In this document: piece after piece, positions 8,790 through 18,151 of the stretch
How positions within the stretch are numbered: position 1 is the stretch's first letter
How the letters are laid out: each line of letters opens with the position of its first letter
Source: Streptomyces sp. AV19
Lineage (GTDB): Bacteria; Actinomycetota; Actinomycetes; Streptomycetales; Streptomycetaceae
NCBI RefSeq assembly: GCF_015999245.1
Contig: NZ_JAEAMR010000022.1
Span: 399,703-463,702, forward strand
Length of the DNA: 64,000 nucleotides
Reading direction: 5' to 3'
Notes under the pieces: model-generated
Databases searched by the model: none
The model's input: only the letters and a program-made list of their open reading frames with translations
Told to the model about the DNA's origin: nothing
Made by a program: the position numbers and the translations under genes

Positions 8790-10517
8790 GTGCGGTACGA
8801 GGTGTGGGCGCCGTCCGCGTCCCGGGTGACCCTGCACGCGGACGGCCGCGCGTACCCCATGCGACGCGAGGATGGCGGCCGTTGGCACCGCGCCGCCCCG
8901 GGCACCGACGGCACCCGCTACGGCTTCGCCCTCGACGACGGCCCCGTCCGCCCCGACCCGCGCGCCCGCCGCCTCCCCGACGGCCCGGACGGCCTCGCGG
9001 CCGTCGTGGACCCCACTCGCTTCGTCTGGCGACACGACTGGTCGGGCCGCCCGCTCCCCGGGGCGATCCTCTACGAACTGCACATCGGCACCTTCACCCA
9101 CGAGGGCACCTTCGACGCGGCCGTCGAACACCTGCCGCACCTGGCCGAGTTGGGCGTGACCCACATAGAACTGATGCCCGTCTGCCCCTTCCCCGGCACC
9201 CACGGCTGGGGCTACGACGGGGTGGCCCCCTGGGCCGTCCACGAACCCTACGGCGGCCCGGCCGGCCTGGTCCGCTTCGTGGACGCGGCCCACGCCCACG
9301 GCCTGGGCGTCGTCCTGGACGTCGTCCACAACCACCTGGGCCCCTCGGGCAACCACCTGCCCGCCTTCGGCCCGTACTTCACCGACCGCCACCACACCCC
9401 GTGGGGTGCCGCGATCGACCTCGAAGCCCCCGAAGTCCGGCGGTACTTCATCGACAGCGCACTGGCCTGGCTGCGCGACTACCGCCTGGACGGCCTGCGC
9501 CTGGACGCGATCCACGCCCTGACCCCCCGGGCCGCCTTCCTCACCGAACTCTCCGCATCGGTGGACGAGTTGTCGACAGCCCTCCACCGCCCCCTCTTCC
9601 TCATAGCCGAGTCCGACCTCAACGACCCGCTCACGACCACCCCCCGCGCCGCCGGCGGCCACGGCCTCCACGCCCAGTGGAACGACGACTTCCACCACGC
9701 CCTGCACACCGCCCTCACCGGCGAATCCCAGGGCTACTACGCCGACTTCGCCGCCGACCCCGCCCGCGCCCTCACCAAGACCCTGCGCGCCGGCTTCTTC
9801 CACGACGGCACGCACTCCTCGTTCCGGGGCCGCCGCCACGGCCACCCTCTGACCCCGGAGGCCACCCCCGCGTACCGCCTCCTGGCCTACACCCAGACCC
9901 ACGACCAGATCGGCAACCGCGCCCTCGGCGACCGCCTCTCCGCCCACCTCTCCCCCGGCCTCCTCGCCTGCGCCGCCGCCCTCACCCTCTGCTCACCCTT
10001 CACCCCCATGCTCTTCATGGGCGAGGAATGGGGCGCCCGCACGCCCTGGCAGTACTTCACCGACCACCAGGACCCGGCACTGGCGGAGGCCGTACGCGCG
10101 GGCCGCCGCCGCGAGTTCGCCGCCCACGGCTGGCCGGAGTCCACGATCCCGGACCCCCAGTCCCCGGAAACCCGCCTCCGCTCCTGCCTCGACCGGACGG
10201 AACTCTCCCGCCCGCCGCACGCCGAACTCCTCGCCTGGTACCGCCACTTGATCGCCCTCCGCCGGACGGAGCGGGCCCTCACATCCCCCGACTGGATCGA
10301 TGACCTCACCGTGAGCCCGGACCTCTGCGTCACCTACCGACGCGGCCCCCTTTTGATCACCGCCAACCTGGGCCGGGGCCCGGCGGAGATCCACGCGCCC
10401 GGCGACACGGAGGTCCTGGCCGCCTGGCGGCCCCTCGGCCTGCCGGACGCCCGGGGGACGCTCCGGTTGCCGGGGGAATGCGCAGCGGTACTGCGCCACT
10501 CGAAGCAGTACGGGTGA
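8790..10517 (+). CDS. treZ: Malto-oligosyltrehalose trehalohydrolase TreZ
   Basis: Releases trehalose from maltooligosyl trehalose made by TreY. 575 aa, normal for the family. The GTG start is set by GAGGAGG at 8779-8785. An N-terminal carbohydrate-binding beta-sandwich (MRYEVWAPSASRVTLHA) precedes the GH13 barrel with ILYELHIGTFT, VLDVVHNHLGPSGN near residue 175, DGLRLDAIHAL (nucleophile) near 232, LIAESDLND (acid/base) near 270 and THDQIGNRALGDR near 370. It is in the same direction as treY but now about 5 kb away, separated by accessory genes and relics, so it likely needs its own promoter. Confidence 0.95.
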   Translation: MRYEVWAPSASRVTLHADGRAYPMRREDGGRWHRAAPGTDGTRYGFALDDGPVRPDPRARRLPDGPDGLAAVVDPTRFVWRHDWSGRPLPGAILYELHIGTFTHEGTFDAAVEHLPHLAELGVTHIELMPVCPFPGTHGWGYDGVAPWAVHEPYGGPAGLVRFVDAAHAHGLGVVLDVVHNHLGPSGNHLPAFGPYFTDRHHTPWGAAIDLEAPEVRRYFIDSALAWLRDYRLDGLRLDAIHALTPRAAFLTELSASVDELSTALHRPLFLIAESDLNDPLTTTPRAAGGHGLHAQWNDDFHHALHTALTGESQGYYADFAADPARALTKTLRAGFFHDGTHSSFRGRRHGHPLTPEATPAYRLLAYTQTHDQIGNRALGDRLSAHLSPGLLACAAALTLCSPFTPMLFMGEEWGARTPWQYFTDHQDPALAEAVRAGRRREFAAHGWPESTIPDPQSPETRLRSCLDRTELSRPPHAELLAWYRHLIALRRTERALTSPDWIDDLTVSPDLCVTYRRGPLLITANLGRGPAEIHAPGDTEVLAAWRPLGLPDARGTLRLPGECAAVLRHSKQYG

Positions 10518-10643
10518 TACCCGTGGCCAGAAGCTGACCCGCGGTGCATCGCGTGCCGTCCCATGTACGACGCGGACGGAAAGGGGCGCTACCGTGGCCT
10601 GCTCCACGGTCAGCAATCGCACATCGCAAGACAGGTGATCACT

Positions 10644-12989
10644 ATGGGTGGTTCGCCCCTGATGGCGTGGCTGCGGAGCCTCGGCGCCGAGCGGCTCTCC
10701 GCGATCCTCGCCGCCCGTCCCGACTCCGCCCGCGCGCCCGAGCCGCGCACCATCGGCGAGCTCGCCGACCGGCTGCAGCGCACGAGCTCGGCCGTCCATG
10801 CCCTGTACCGACTGCCGCTGCCCGCCCTGCAGGCGGCACAGGCGCTCGTCACCCTTCCCCGGCCCGCCCCGCGCAAGGCTCTTGAGGAGCTGCTCGGTGC
10901 GGAGCGCCCGGACGACCTCGCCCCCGCGCTCGACGCGCTCGCCGAACAAGCCCTGGCGTGGCCGGACGCGGACGGGGCACTGCACACAGCGGCGGCGCTC
11001 CGCGGCATGTGGGAGGCCCCGCTCGGGCTCGGGCCCGAAGTGCGGCAGTTGCTGACGTCCATGTCCTCCGAGGAACTGCGGAAGATCGCGCACGCCCTGG
11101 GGCTCAAGCCCGGGGCGAGGAAACAGGAGCGCCTCGACGCGGTGGTGGAGCACCACAGCGATCCGGACCGGATCCTGGCGCTGATCGACTCCGCACCGCC
11201 CCGCGTACGCGCCCTGCTCGAAGAGGAGCCCGAGGACGTCGTCGACGCGTCGGACTGGGCCCTCACCGAACGCTGGCTGACGGAGCGGGCGTTGCTGGTG
11301 CGGTCGTACGGCTCCGTCTGCGTGCCAGCCGAGGCCACCCGCGCCCTGCGCGGCCCCGGCTGGCACGCCCCGTTCGACCCGGAACCGCCCCTGCCGGCCC
11401 TTCTCGCGCTCACAGCCGCCGAGGTGGAACGTGAGGCGGCCGCCGCCGCGACCGCGTTCGCGGGGCGGGCCGCCACCGTGCTCGCCGAGTGCGCGGAACG
11501 TCCTCCCGCCGCGCTCAAGTCCGGCGGGATCGGAGCTCGCGAGCTGGCCCGTATCGGCAAGGCGGCGGGGTGCGAGGCGACCGTCGTCCGGCTGGTGCTG
11601 GAGTGCTCGTACGCGACCGGGCTGCTCGCCTACGAGGGCAGCTCCCTCCTGATCACCGAGGACTACGACGAGTGGGCCGCGGCGGAGCCGTCCCACCGCT
11701 TCACGGTCCTCCTCCGGACGTGGTGGCGGCTGGGCCACACCCCGTCCGGTTCCCGTGACGCGGAGGGCAAGGCGCTGCCGGCGGTGACCCGGACCCCGCC
11801 GCGCCCGGGCTGCCTCGCCGCCCGGCAGGCCCTGCTGAGCGCCGCCGCGAGCCTGCCGACGGGCCATGGCGCGGGCGATCCGGCCGAACTGGGCCCGCTG
11901 GTGCCCTGGTTCCGCCCCTTCGCCGGCGAACTCCCGGAGGACAGCACGCCGTTCGCCACCCTGATCCGGGAGGCCGGAACACTGGGCGTGCTCGCCCGGG
12001 GAGCCCTCACCCCGCTGGGGGCGGCCCTGCTGTCCGAGGACCCGGCCGCGCTGCGCGCGCATGCCGGGCGGCTGCTGCCGGAGGCGGTCGGTACGGCCCG
12101 GTTCGGCGCGGATCTCACCGCCGTGGTCACGGGTACGCCCACCGCTCGCCTCGCGGCGCTCCTCGATCGCGTCGCCGACCGGGAGGCGCACTCGGCCGCC
12201 TCGGTCTGGCGGTTCGGTCCCGCGTCGCTCCGTCGCGCGCTGGACCACGGGGACACGGCGGAGCGGATCGAGGCCGGACTGCGCGAGGTGGCGGACGGGC
12301 CGCTGCCCCAGCCGCTGAGCTACCTGATCAAGGACACGGCCCGTGGCCACGGCCGCGTCCGCCTGGCCCCGGCGGCCTGTGTGATCCACGGCGAGGACAC
12401 CGCGCTGCTCGCCGAGATCGCCGTCCACCGCAAGCTGTCCGGCCTGGGCCTGCGACGGCTCGCACCGACCGTCCTCCTCTGCCGCACCGCCCTGCCGGCG
12501 GCACTGGCCGCCCTGCGGGCAGAAGGCTACGCGCCGGTGGCCGAGACGGACGACGGGGCCATCGGCGTCGAACGGGCCGAGCCCCCGCGCGCGGCGGCCG
12601 GGCACCTCCCCCGGCCCCGTCGCGCCCCGGATCCCGCGACGTTCCCCGGGCTGGCGGCCCGCCTGCTGGCCGCTCCCGACCGGGGACCCGTCCCGGACCC
12701 GGAGAACGGTGTCCCGTTCGACAGCGATACCGAGGAGATCCTGGCCGGGTACACGACGGCGCTGACGCTCACCGACATCCGGCAGCTCGCCCACGCCATC
12801 CACGAGGACGAGCCGCTGACCATCGAGTACGTGGCGGCGTCCGGCGAACGGACCGTCCGGACCATCAGCGGCCTCGGCCTCGGCTTCGACGTCGGCTTCG
12901 ACCCGCCCTACCTCACCGCGTACTGCCATCTCCGGGAGGACGACCGGGTGTTCGCCCTCTCCCGCATCCAGGCCGTTCAACCGGCCTGA
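10644..12989 (+). CDS. Helicase-associated-domain protein with WYL-like C-terminus
   Basis: 781 aa from the ATG at 10644 (an upstream in-frame ATG at 10563 is possible but lacks a better ribosome site). The protein matches a conserved actinobacterial family carrying the helicase C-terminal-like (XPB/Ssl2-like) segment but lacking Walker A and DEAD/H boxes, so it is not itself a helicase. The C-terminus, PLTIEYVAASGERTVRTI and onward, has the beta-rich pattern of a WYL domain, a fold that often senses ligands or nucleic acid. The middle contains winged-helix-like segments. It follows treZ and is convergent with msrB, 6 bp apart. Precise role unknown. Confidence 0.7.
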   Translation: MGGSPLMAWLRSLGAERLSAILAARPDSARAPEPRTIGELADRLQRTSSAVHALYRLPLPALQAAQALVTLPRPAPRKALEELLGAERPDDLAPALDALAEQALAWPDADGALHTAAALRGMWEAPLGLGPEVRQLLTSMSSEELRKIAHALGLKPGARKQERLDAVVEHHSDPDRILALIDSAPPRVRALLEEEPEDVVDASDWALTERWLTERALLVRSYGSVCVPAEATRALRGPGWHAPFDPEPPLPALLALTAAEVEREAAAAATAFAGRAATVLAECAERPPAALKSGGIGARELARIGKAAGCEATVVRLVLECSYATGLLAYEGSSLLITEDYDEWAAAEPSHRFTVLLRTWWRLGHTPSGSRDAEGKALPAVTRTPPRPGCLAARQALLSAAASLPTGHGAGDPAELGPLVPWFRPFAGELPEDSTPFATLIREAGTLGVLARGALTPLGAALLSEDPAALRAHAGRLLPEAVGTARFGADLTAVVTGTPTARLAALLDRVADREAHSAASVWRFGPASLRRALDHGDTAERIEAGLREVADGPLPQPLSYLIKDTARGHGRVRLAPAACVIHGEDTALLAEIAVHRKLSGLGLRRLAPTVLLCRTALPAALAALRAEGYAPVAETDDGAIGVERAEPPRAAAGHLPRPRRAPDPATFPGLAARLLAAPDRGPVPDPENGVPFDSDTEEILAGYTTALTLTDIRQLAHAIHEDEPLTIEYVAASGERTVRTISGLGLGFDVGFDPPYLTAYCHLREDDRVFALSRIQAVQPA

Positions 12990-12995
12990 CAGGCG

Positions 12996-13403
12996 TCAGT
13001 CCTCCCCCGACTCCAGCCGCAGCGCGATCGAGTTGATGCAGTACCGCTGGTCCGTTGGGGTCGGGTAGCCCTCGCCCTCGAAGACGTGGCCCAGGTGGGA
13101 GCCGCAGCGGGCGCAGCGGGCCTCGGTGCGGACCATGCCGTGCGAGGTGTCCTGGAGCAGTTCGACCGCCGTGGAGTCCTTGGGATCGTAGAAGCTGGGC
13201 CAGCCGCAGTGGCTCTCGAACTTCTCGGTGGAGCGGAAGAGTTCGGCGCCGCAGGCGCGGCAGGAGTAGACGCCGGCCGTCCTGGTGTCGGTGTACTCAC
13301 CGCGGAAGGCGGGCTCCGTGCCGGCCCGGCGGAGCACCTCGTACTCCGCCGGTGTCAGCTCGGCGCGCCACTGCTCGTCCGTCTTCTCGACCTCGTACGC
13401 CAT
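12996..13403 (-). CDS. msrB: Peptide-methionine (R)-S-oxide reductase MsrB
   Basis: Reduces methionine-R-sulfoxide in proteins back to methionine. 135 aa. Two zinc-binding CxxC pairs are visible (CRAC near residue 48, CARC near 97), together with the SHCGWPSF substrate loop and the catalytic cysteine in RYCINSIAL near the C-terminus, plus the GHVF motif. It ends 6 bp from the convergent helicase-associated gene and lies 13 bp downstream of murC, so it is probably cotranscribed with it. Confidence 0.96.
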   Translation of the reverse strand: MAYEVEKTDEQWRAELTPAEYEVLRRAGTEPAFRGEYTDTRTAGVYSCRACGAELFRSTEKFESHCGWPSFYDPKDSTAVELLQDTSHGMVRTEARCARCGSHLGHVFEGEGYPTPTDQRYCINSIALRLESGED

Positions 13404-13416
13404 GGCGTGTCCCCTC

Positions 13417-14814
13417 TCAGCTCTCCAGGGCGGCGAGGATCCTCGGGCCGAGGTCCGTGACGTCGCCGGCGCCCATGGTGAGAACGAGGTCGCCGGGGCG
13501 GGCCATTCCCGCGATCACCTCGGGGGCGGCGGCCATGGCGTGCTCGGCGCGGACGTCGGCGCCCGCGGCCCGTGCCGCCTCGATGATCAGGTCGCTGGTG
13601 ATGCCGGGGACCGGGTCCTCGCGGGCCGGGTAGATGTCGAGAACGACGGAGGAGTCGGCGAGGGCCAGGGCCTGGCCCATCTCCTTGCCCAGTTCCTGGG
13701 TGCGGCTGAAGAGGTGCGGCTGGAAGACGACCAGGATGCGGGAGTCGTCGCCGGCGGCGCCACGGATGGCCTCCAGGTCGGCGGTCATCTCGGTGGGGTG
13801 GTGGGCGTAGGAGTCGATGACCTGGACGCCGGCGGCCTCGCCCTTGAGCTGGAGGCGGCGGCCGACGCCGGTGAACGAGCCGAGGGCGCCGGCGAGTTCG
13901 TCCGCGGGGACGCCGAGGGCGGTGCCGGCCGCGAGGGCGGCGACGGCGTTGTGCGCGTAGTGGCGGCCGGGGACGGAGACGGTGAAGGTGATCGTCCGGC
14001 CGTCGAGGACGACGGTGACCTCGCTGGTGAGGCCGCGGGGGACGATCTTCAGGATGCGGACGTCGGCGTCCTCGCCCTCGCCGTAGGTGACGACGTTCAG
14101 CCCGTCGCGGCCCGCGACGCGGCCGGTCAGCTCGCGGGCGCCGGCCTGGTCGGCGGCGATCACCAGCGTGCCGCCGGGGCGGACGCGGCCGACGAAGGTC
14201 TCGAAGGAGTCGTGGATCTCCGCCATGGAGGCGTAGTTGGCGTGGTGGTCCAGCTCCACGTTGAGGATGATCGCGACCTCGGGCGCGTACTTGTGGAAGC
14301 TGCGGTCGCTTTCGTCGGCCTCGGCGACGAAGATCTCGCCGTTGCCGTGCCGGGCGTTGGTGCCGGGGCCGTCGAGGTCGCCGCCGATGGCGTAGGACGG
14401 GTCGAGGCCGAGGGTGTCCAGGGAGACGGCGAGCATCGAGGTGGTGGTCGTCTTGCCGTGGGTGCCGGCGACGGCGATCGGGCGCAGGCCATCCATCAGG
14501 CGGGCCAGGGCGTCCGAGCGGTGGACGACGGGGATGCCGCGCCCGGCGGCGGCCGCCAGCTCCGGGTTGTCGGGCCGGATGGCGCTGGAGACGACGACGC
14601 AGGTGGCGTCCTCGGCGAGGTGCGCGGCGGCGTGGCCGATGTGGACGGTGGCGCCGAGCGCGCGCAGGGCGGCGGCGGTCGCGGACTCCTTGGCGTCGCT
14701 GCCGGCGACCTGCGCGCCGCGCTGGGCGAGGATCTTGGCGATGCCCGACATGCCGGCGCCGCCGATGCCGATGAAGTGCGGGCGGTCCATCGTCGTGGGG
14801 ACGGCCGGTGCCAT
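13417..14814 (-). CDS. murC: UDP-N-acetylmuramate--L-alanine ligase MurC
   Basis: Adds L-alanine to UDP-MurNAc in the cytoplasmic stage of peptidoglycan synthesis. 465 aa. The N-terminal UDP-binding Rossmann motif FIGIGGAGMSGIAKIL, the ATP-binding loop AGTHGKTTTTSML near residue 118, and the HHPTEMTADLEAIR motif of the C-terminal domain are all intact. The first residues MAPAVPTTMDRP may be shortened to the internal ATG. msrB follows at 13 bp. Confidence 0.97.
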   Translation of the reverse strand: MAPAVPTTMDRPHFIGIGGAGMSGIAKILAQRGAQVAGSDAKESATAAALRALGATVHIGHAAAHLAEDATCVVVSSAIRPDNPELAAAAGRGIPVVHRSDALARLMDGLRPIAVAGTHGKTTTTSMLAVSLDTLGLDPSYAIGGDLDGPGTNARHGNGEIFVAEADESDRSFHKYAPEVAIILNVELDHHANYASMAEIHDSFETFVGRVRPGGTLVIAADQAGARELTGRVAGRDGLNVVTYGEGEDADVRILKIVPRGLTSEVTVVLDGRTITFTVSVPGRHYAHNAVAALAAGTALGVPADELAGALGSFTGVGRRLQLKGEAAGVQVIDSYAHHPTEMTADLEAIRGAAGDDSRILVVFQPHLFSRTQELGKEMGQALALADSSVVLDIYPAREDPVPGITSDLIIEAARAAGADVRAEHAMAAAPEVIAGMARPGDLVLTMGAGDVTDLGPRILAALES

Positions 14815-14964
14815 GTGCGGTGCTCCCTGGGGGGTCGGTGCCGTGTAGCTACACCGGAATTCTGTCAGACGGGCCGGACTGGCCCGGAGCCTGGAGGAAA
14901 CTCACCTGTCCGGATGGCGGCCGCCGGCCGGCCGTCCTTGACGGGGCGCCCCCGGCAGCGCCGG

Positions 14965-15450
14965 TCACTCCTCGACCTCTTCGTCCTCGTCGGCGTGGGC
15001 GTACAGCTTCAGCACCGGGACGCCCACCTTGTGGCGGGCGCGCGAGGCCCAGTCCCGGTGGAAGAACTCCTCCACGAGGTGGGGGGCGGTGAGCACGATC
15101 ACCTCGTCGGCGTGCGTCTGGTCCACGACGGATCGCAGCAGGTCCAGCGGGTGGTCGTCGATGATCTGGCCGACCGCCTCGCAGCCCGCCGACCGCAGCC
15201 GGCGCAGCGAGTGCTCCAGCGCGAGGGCCGCGGGCCGCAGGGCCGCCTCGCCCTCGGGCTCGTCCGCCTCGTGGACGGCCTGTTCGATCTCGCCGAGAGC
15301 GACGTCGTCGATGGCGCGCAACAGCCGGTCCTCGGCGCCTCTGGGCTGCATGAGGACCACGAAGGACATGGTGTCGTCGTGCAGGCTCGTGACGAAGTCG
15401 ACGTCCGTCGCGGACAGCGGCTGCTCGATCATCAATACGCTCGTGAACAC
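14965..15450 (-). CDS. Conserved actinobacterial protein with stress-protein-like fold, function unknown
   Basis: 161 aa from the GTG at 15450, chosen because GAAGGG lies 8 nt upstream; a longer frame to 15561 lacks such a site. The C-terminal half ADEVIVLTAPHLVEEFFHRDWASRAR followed by VGVPVLKLYAH has the alternating beta/alpha rhythm and terminal strand of universal-stress-type nucleotide folds. The tail is very acidic (DEDEEVEE). Some genomes label relatives as indole-3-glycerol phosphate synthase; I see no TIM-barrel or IGPS motif supporting that. It lies 150 bp upstream of murC on the same strand. Confidence 0.72.
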   Translation of the reverse strand: MFTSVLMIEQPLSATDVDFVTSLHDDTMSFVVLMQPRGAEDRLLRAIDDVALGEIEQAVHEADEPEGEAALRPAALALEHSLRRLRSAGCEAVGQIIDDHPLDLLRSVVDQTHADEVIVLTAPHLVEEFFHRDWASRARHKVGVPVLKLYAHADEDEEVEE

Positions 15451-15605
15451 GGTCGGCGCCCTTCTCTTCGTGGGCCCGGGCCCACACAGAAACCATCCTG
15501 CGCGTGCTCCTCGGGAGCCCGCTGTTTCGAACCCGTGCCCCCGGGGGAGCGTCCGACACAATTCTGCCCGTCGGACGAGAAGCGGAACAGCGAATTCCGC
15601 CGATT

Positions 15606-15689
15606 GTCAGACGCCGATTGATCAGACGCCGGCAGCCGGACGCCAGCAGTCAGACGCCGGCCGTCAGGCATCGGCCGTCAGACGTCCGC
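15606..15689. repeat. Imperfect tandem repeats overlapping the 3' end of the RibD-like gene
   Basis: Several units of the type TCAGACGCCGGC(CG) follow one another between 15607 and 15686. The last contains the stop and final codons (GACGTCTGA on the minus strand) of the gene ending at 15678, so the array looks like repeated copying of that gene's tail into the 227-bp spacer (15451-15677). Nothing else is recognisable in the spacer. Confidence 0.55.
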
Positions 15690-16460
15690 GTCCTTGCGGT
15701 AGCGGGTGAACAGAAACCCGTCCTCCTCCAGCACCGAGGCCAGCCCGAACCGCTCGGGGACCGCCAGCGCCGGGCCGCCCGCGATCCTCGGCGCCGCCCC
15801 GGCGGCGACCATCGGGGCGAGCGAGAGGCACAGCTCGTCCAGTACCCCGGCCGCCGCGAACTGCCCCAGCAGCCGCGGCCCGCCCTCGGTCAGCAGCCGC
15901 GTCATCCCGCGCGCCGCCAGCACCTCGGGTATCCGCGCCACGTCCACCGTCCTCCCCTCCCCGGCCACGACCACCTCGGCGCCCGCCGCGCGCGCCGCGT
16001 CCCGCCGCTCCGCCGGGGCGGCCTCGCCGGTCAGCACGAGGGTCGGCACCAGCGGCCCGGTGAACAGCGGGAGCGAGAAGTCCAGGTCGAGCCCGGCGCT
16101 CACCACCGCGATCACCGGCGCGGGCGGCTGGCCGAGCGCGGCCCGGCGCGCCGCGAACGCCTCGCGGGCGCGGGCGGGACGGTACCCCTCCTGCCGCACG
16201 GTCTCGGCCCCCACCACGACGGCGTCGGCGAGCGCGCGCAGCGTACCGAAGACACGCATGTCGGCGGAGGAGGACAGCGGCTGCGACCGGCCCTCGTGGT
16301 GGGCCGCGCCGTCGAGCGAGGACACCATGTTGGCCCGCAGCCAGGGGCGCCCGGCGGCGGTCGCGGCCGGGTAGGCGTAGGCGTCGGCCAGTTCGTCGAA
16401 CCCCCACTCACGGTTCTCGAGGTCGGCGGGGGCGGTGGGCGAGGGGAACAGACGTCGCAT
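15678..16460 (-). CDS. RibD C-terminal-type pyrimidine reductase family protein
   Basis: 260 aa with the dihydrofolate-reductase-like RibD_C fold: RPWLRANMVSSLDGAA near residue 38, SSSADMRVFGTLRALADAVVVGAETVR near 63-90, and LLTEGGPRLLGQFAAAGVLDEL near 195-217. In RibD this domain reduces the ribosyl group of a riboflavin precursor with NADPH. Here the deaminase half is absent, so it is a stand-alone reductase, as is common in actinobacteria. Its substrate is not shown by context. It is divergent from zapE with a 71-bp spacer. Confidence 0.85.
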   Translation of the reverse strand: MRRLFPSPTAPADLENREWGFDELADAYAYPAATAAGRPWLRANMVSSLDGAAHHEGRSQPLSSSADMRVFGTLRALADAVVVGAETVRQEGYRPARAREAFAARRAALGQPPAPVIAVVSAGLDLDFSLPLFTGPLVPTLVLTGEAAPAERRDAARAAGAEVVVAGEGRTVDVARIPEVLAARGMTRLLTEGGPRLLGQFAAAGVLDELCLSLAPMVAAGAAPRIAGGPALAVPERFGLASVLEEDGFLFTRYRKDADV

Positions 16461-16531
16461 GGGCCGCAGTGTGACATGCCTCGCTCCGTGCCCGCCGGTA
16501 CCACCCTTTTCAGGGGCTACGCTGGACGGTT

Positions 16532-17611
16532 GTGTCGTCCTCCACCACAGCCCGTCCCATGGGTGAACCCGTCGCGCTCACCGAGCGCACCCCGCACGTC
16601 CCCGCCGAGCGCCTGGTCGCCGAGATGGTGCCGCCGCCGCGCTTCGACGGGGTGCGTTTCGACACGTACATCCCGGACCCGAACCAGCCCAGCCAGGCCG
16701 AGGCCGTCCGGGTCCTCGACTCCTTCGCCGCCGGGCTCGGCGGCGCCGCGGCGGGCGGCGGGCGGCGGCGCTGGTTCCGGCGCGAGGCGAAGCCGGCCGC
16801 GGCGGCCGGGCCGCGCGGCGTCTACCTGGACGGCGGCTACGGCGTAGGCAAGACCCACCTGCTGGCCTCCCTCTGGCACGCCACCCCGGCCGCCCCCGAG
16901 CAGAAGGCCTTCGGCACCTTCGTGGAGCTGACCAACCTGGTCGGCGCGCTGGGCTTCCAGCAGACCGTGCGCACGCTCGGGGAGCACAAGCTGCTGTGCA
17001 TCGACGAGTTCGAGCTCGACGACCCCGGCGACACGGTGCTCGTCTCCACCCTGCTGGGCAAGCTGGTCGAGTCCGGCGTCGCGCTCGCCGCCACGTCCAA
17101 CACGCTGCCGGGCAAGCTGGGCGAGGGCCGCTTCGCCGCGGCCGACTTCCTGCGGGAGATCCAGGGCCTGTCGGCCCACTTCCGCGCGCTGCGCATCGAC
17201 GGCGAGGACTACCGCCACCGCGGTCTGCCGCAGGCTCCCGCCCCCTTCGGCGACGAGACCGTCAAGCGGGTCGCGCACGCGACGCCGGGGGCCTCGCTGG
17301 ACGACTTCCCCGCTCTCCTCGACCATCTCTCCCGGGTGCACCCGAGCCGGTACGGCGCGCTGTGCGACGGCGTGCGCGCCGTCTGCCTGACCGGCGTCGA
17401 GCCGGTGCCTGACCAGTCGACGGCGCTGCGGCTGGTCGTGCTGGCGGACCGGCTGTACGACCGGGAGGTGCCGGTACTGGCGTCGGGGCGGCCGTTCGAT
17501 CAGCTCTTCGGGGAGGAGATGCTGGCGGGGGGCTACCGGAAGAAGTACTTCCGGGCGATTTCGCGGCTCACGGCGTTGGCGCGCGACGCGAAGTCCTTGG
17601 CGGACGGCTGA
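16532..17611 (+). CDS. zapE: Cell division protein ZapE (AFG1-like ATPase)
   Basis: 359 aa, GTG start. Walker A is GGYGVGKTHLL (near residue 108) and Walker B is LLCIDEFELDD (near 153), followed by the family-typical LAATSNTLP sensor and a C-terminal FREISRLTALA-like helix. ZapE/AFG1 proteins are P-loop ATPases; in proteobacteria ZapE acts on the Z-ring. In actinobacteria the role is inferred by family. It is followed by 540 bp of repeats without a gene. Confidence 0.88.
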   Translation: MSSSTTARPMGEPVALTERTPHVPAERLVAEMVPPPRFDGVRFDTYIPDPNQPSQAEAVRVLDSFAAGLGGAAAGGGRRRWFRREAKPAAAAGPRGVYLDGGYGVGKTHLLASLWHATPAAPEQKAFGTFVELTNLVGALGFQQTVRTLGEHKLLCIDEFELDDPGDTVLVSTLLGKLVESGVALAATSNTLPGKLGEGRFAAADFLREIQGLSAHFRALRIDGEDYRHRGLPQAPAPFGDETVKRVAHATPGASLDDFPALLDHLSRVHPSRYGALCDGVRAVCLTGVEPVPDQSTALRLVVLADRLYDREVPVLASGRPFDQLFGEEMLAGGYRKKYFRAISRLTALARDAKSLADG

Positions 17612-18151
17612 GTCGGGGGTTTCGCCCCGGCCCCGCCCCCTCCCCCGTCTCCTCCGGGGCGGGGAACCGCCCTCCGGGCGGTGGGTGGGCTGCGCCCCGC
17701 CGGCAACCGCGCTCCGCGCGGTCGTCCTCAAGCGCCGGACGGGCTGGTTTCGGGGCTCCGCCCCGGTCCGCGCAAGCGGCTCCGCCACTTGTCCTCAAGC
17801 GCCGGACGGGCTGGATTTGCGCGCATCGCCCAGCCCGTCCGGCGCTTGAGGACAGCGCCCGAAGGGCGCTTCGGGGGGACGGAGCCCCGATCCAGCCCGT
17901 CCGGGGGTTGCCCCCTCCGGGGTTTGAGAACAGCGCCGGACGGACTGATTTCGGGGGCTGCGGGACGGAGCCCCGATCCAGCCCGTCCGGCGTTTGAGGA
18001 CGACCGCGCGGAGCGCGGTTTCGGGGGTGCAGGGGGCGCAGCCCCCGCTCACCGCGCGGCTCGCGCGTCCCGGGGTCGCACAGGGGCGGAGCCCCTGGGG
18101 AAGAGGGTTGGGGCGGGACCGGGGCACCCCCCACCGCGATAGCGTTCCGCC
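17612..18151. repeat. Gene-free repeat cluster (motif A copies)
   Basis: This spacer holds no credible gene. It carries at least five copies of the dispersed unit containing CCGTCCGGCG(T/C)TTGAGGAC: 17724-17746 and 17791-17813 in inverted orientation, 17831-17853, an interrupted copy at 17893-17932, and 17979-18001. GCGCTCCGCGCGG-type small palindromes separate them. The opposed copies at 17791 and 17831 can form a long stem and may end zapE transcription. Confidence 0.85.

Noticed and set aside
14965..15450. Annotation as indole-3-glycerol phosphate synthase
   Set aside because: The protein is only 161 aa and shows no TIM-barrel or IGPS motif; the beta/alpha pattern is of a different fold.
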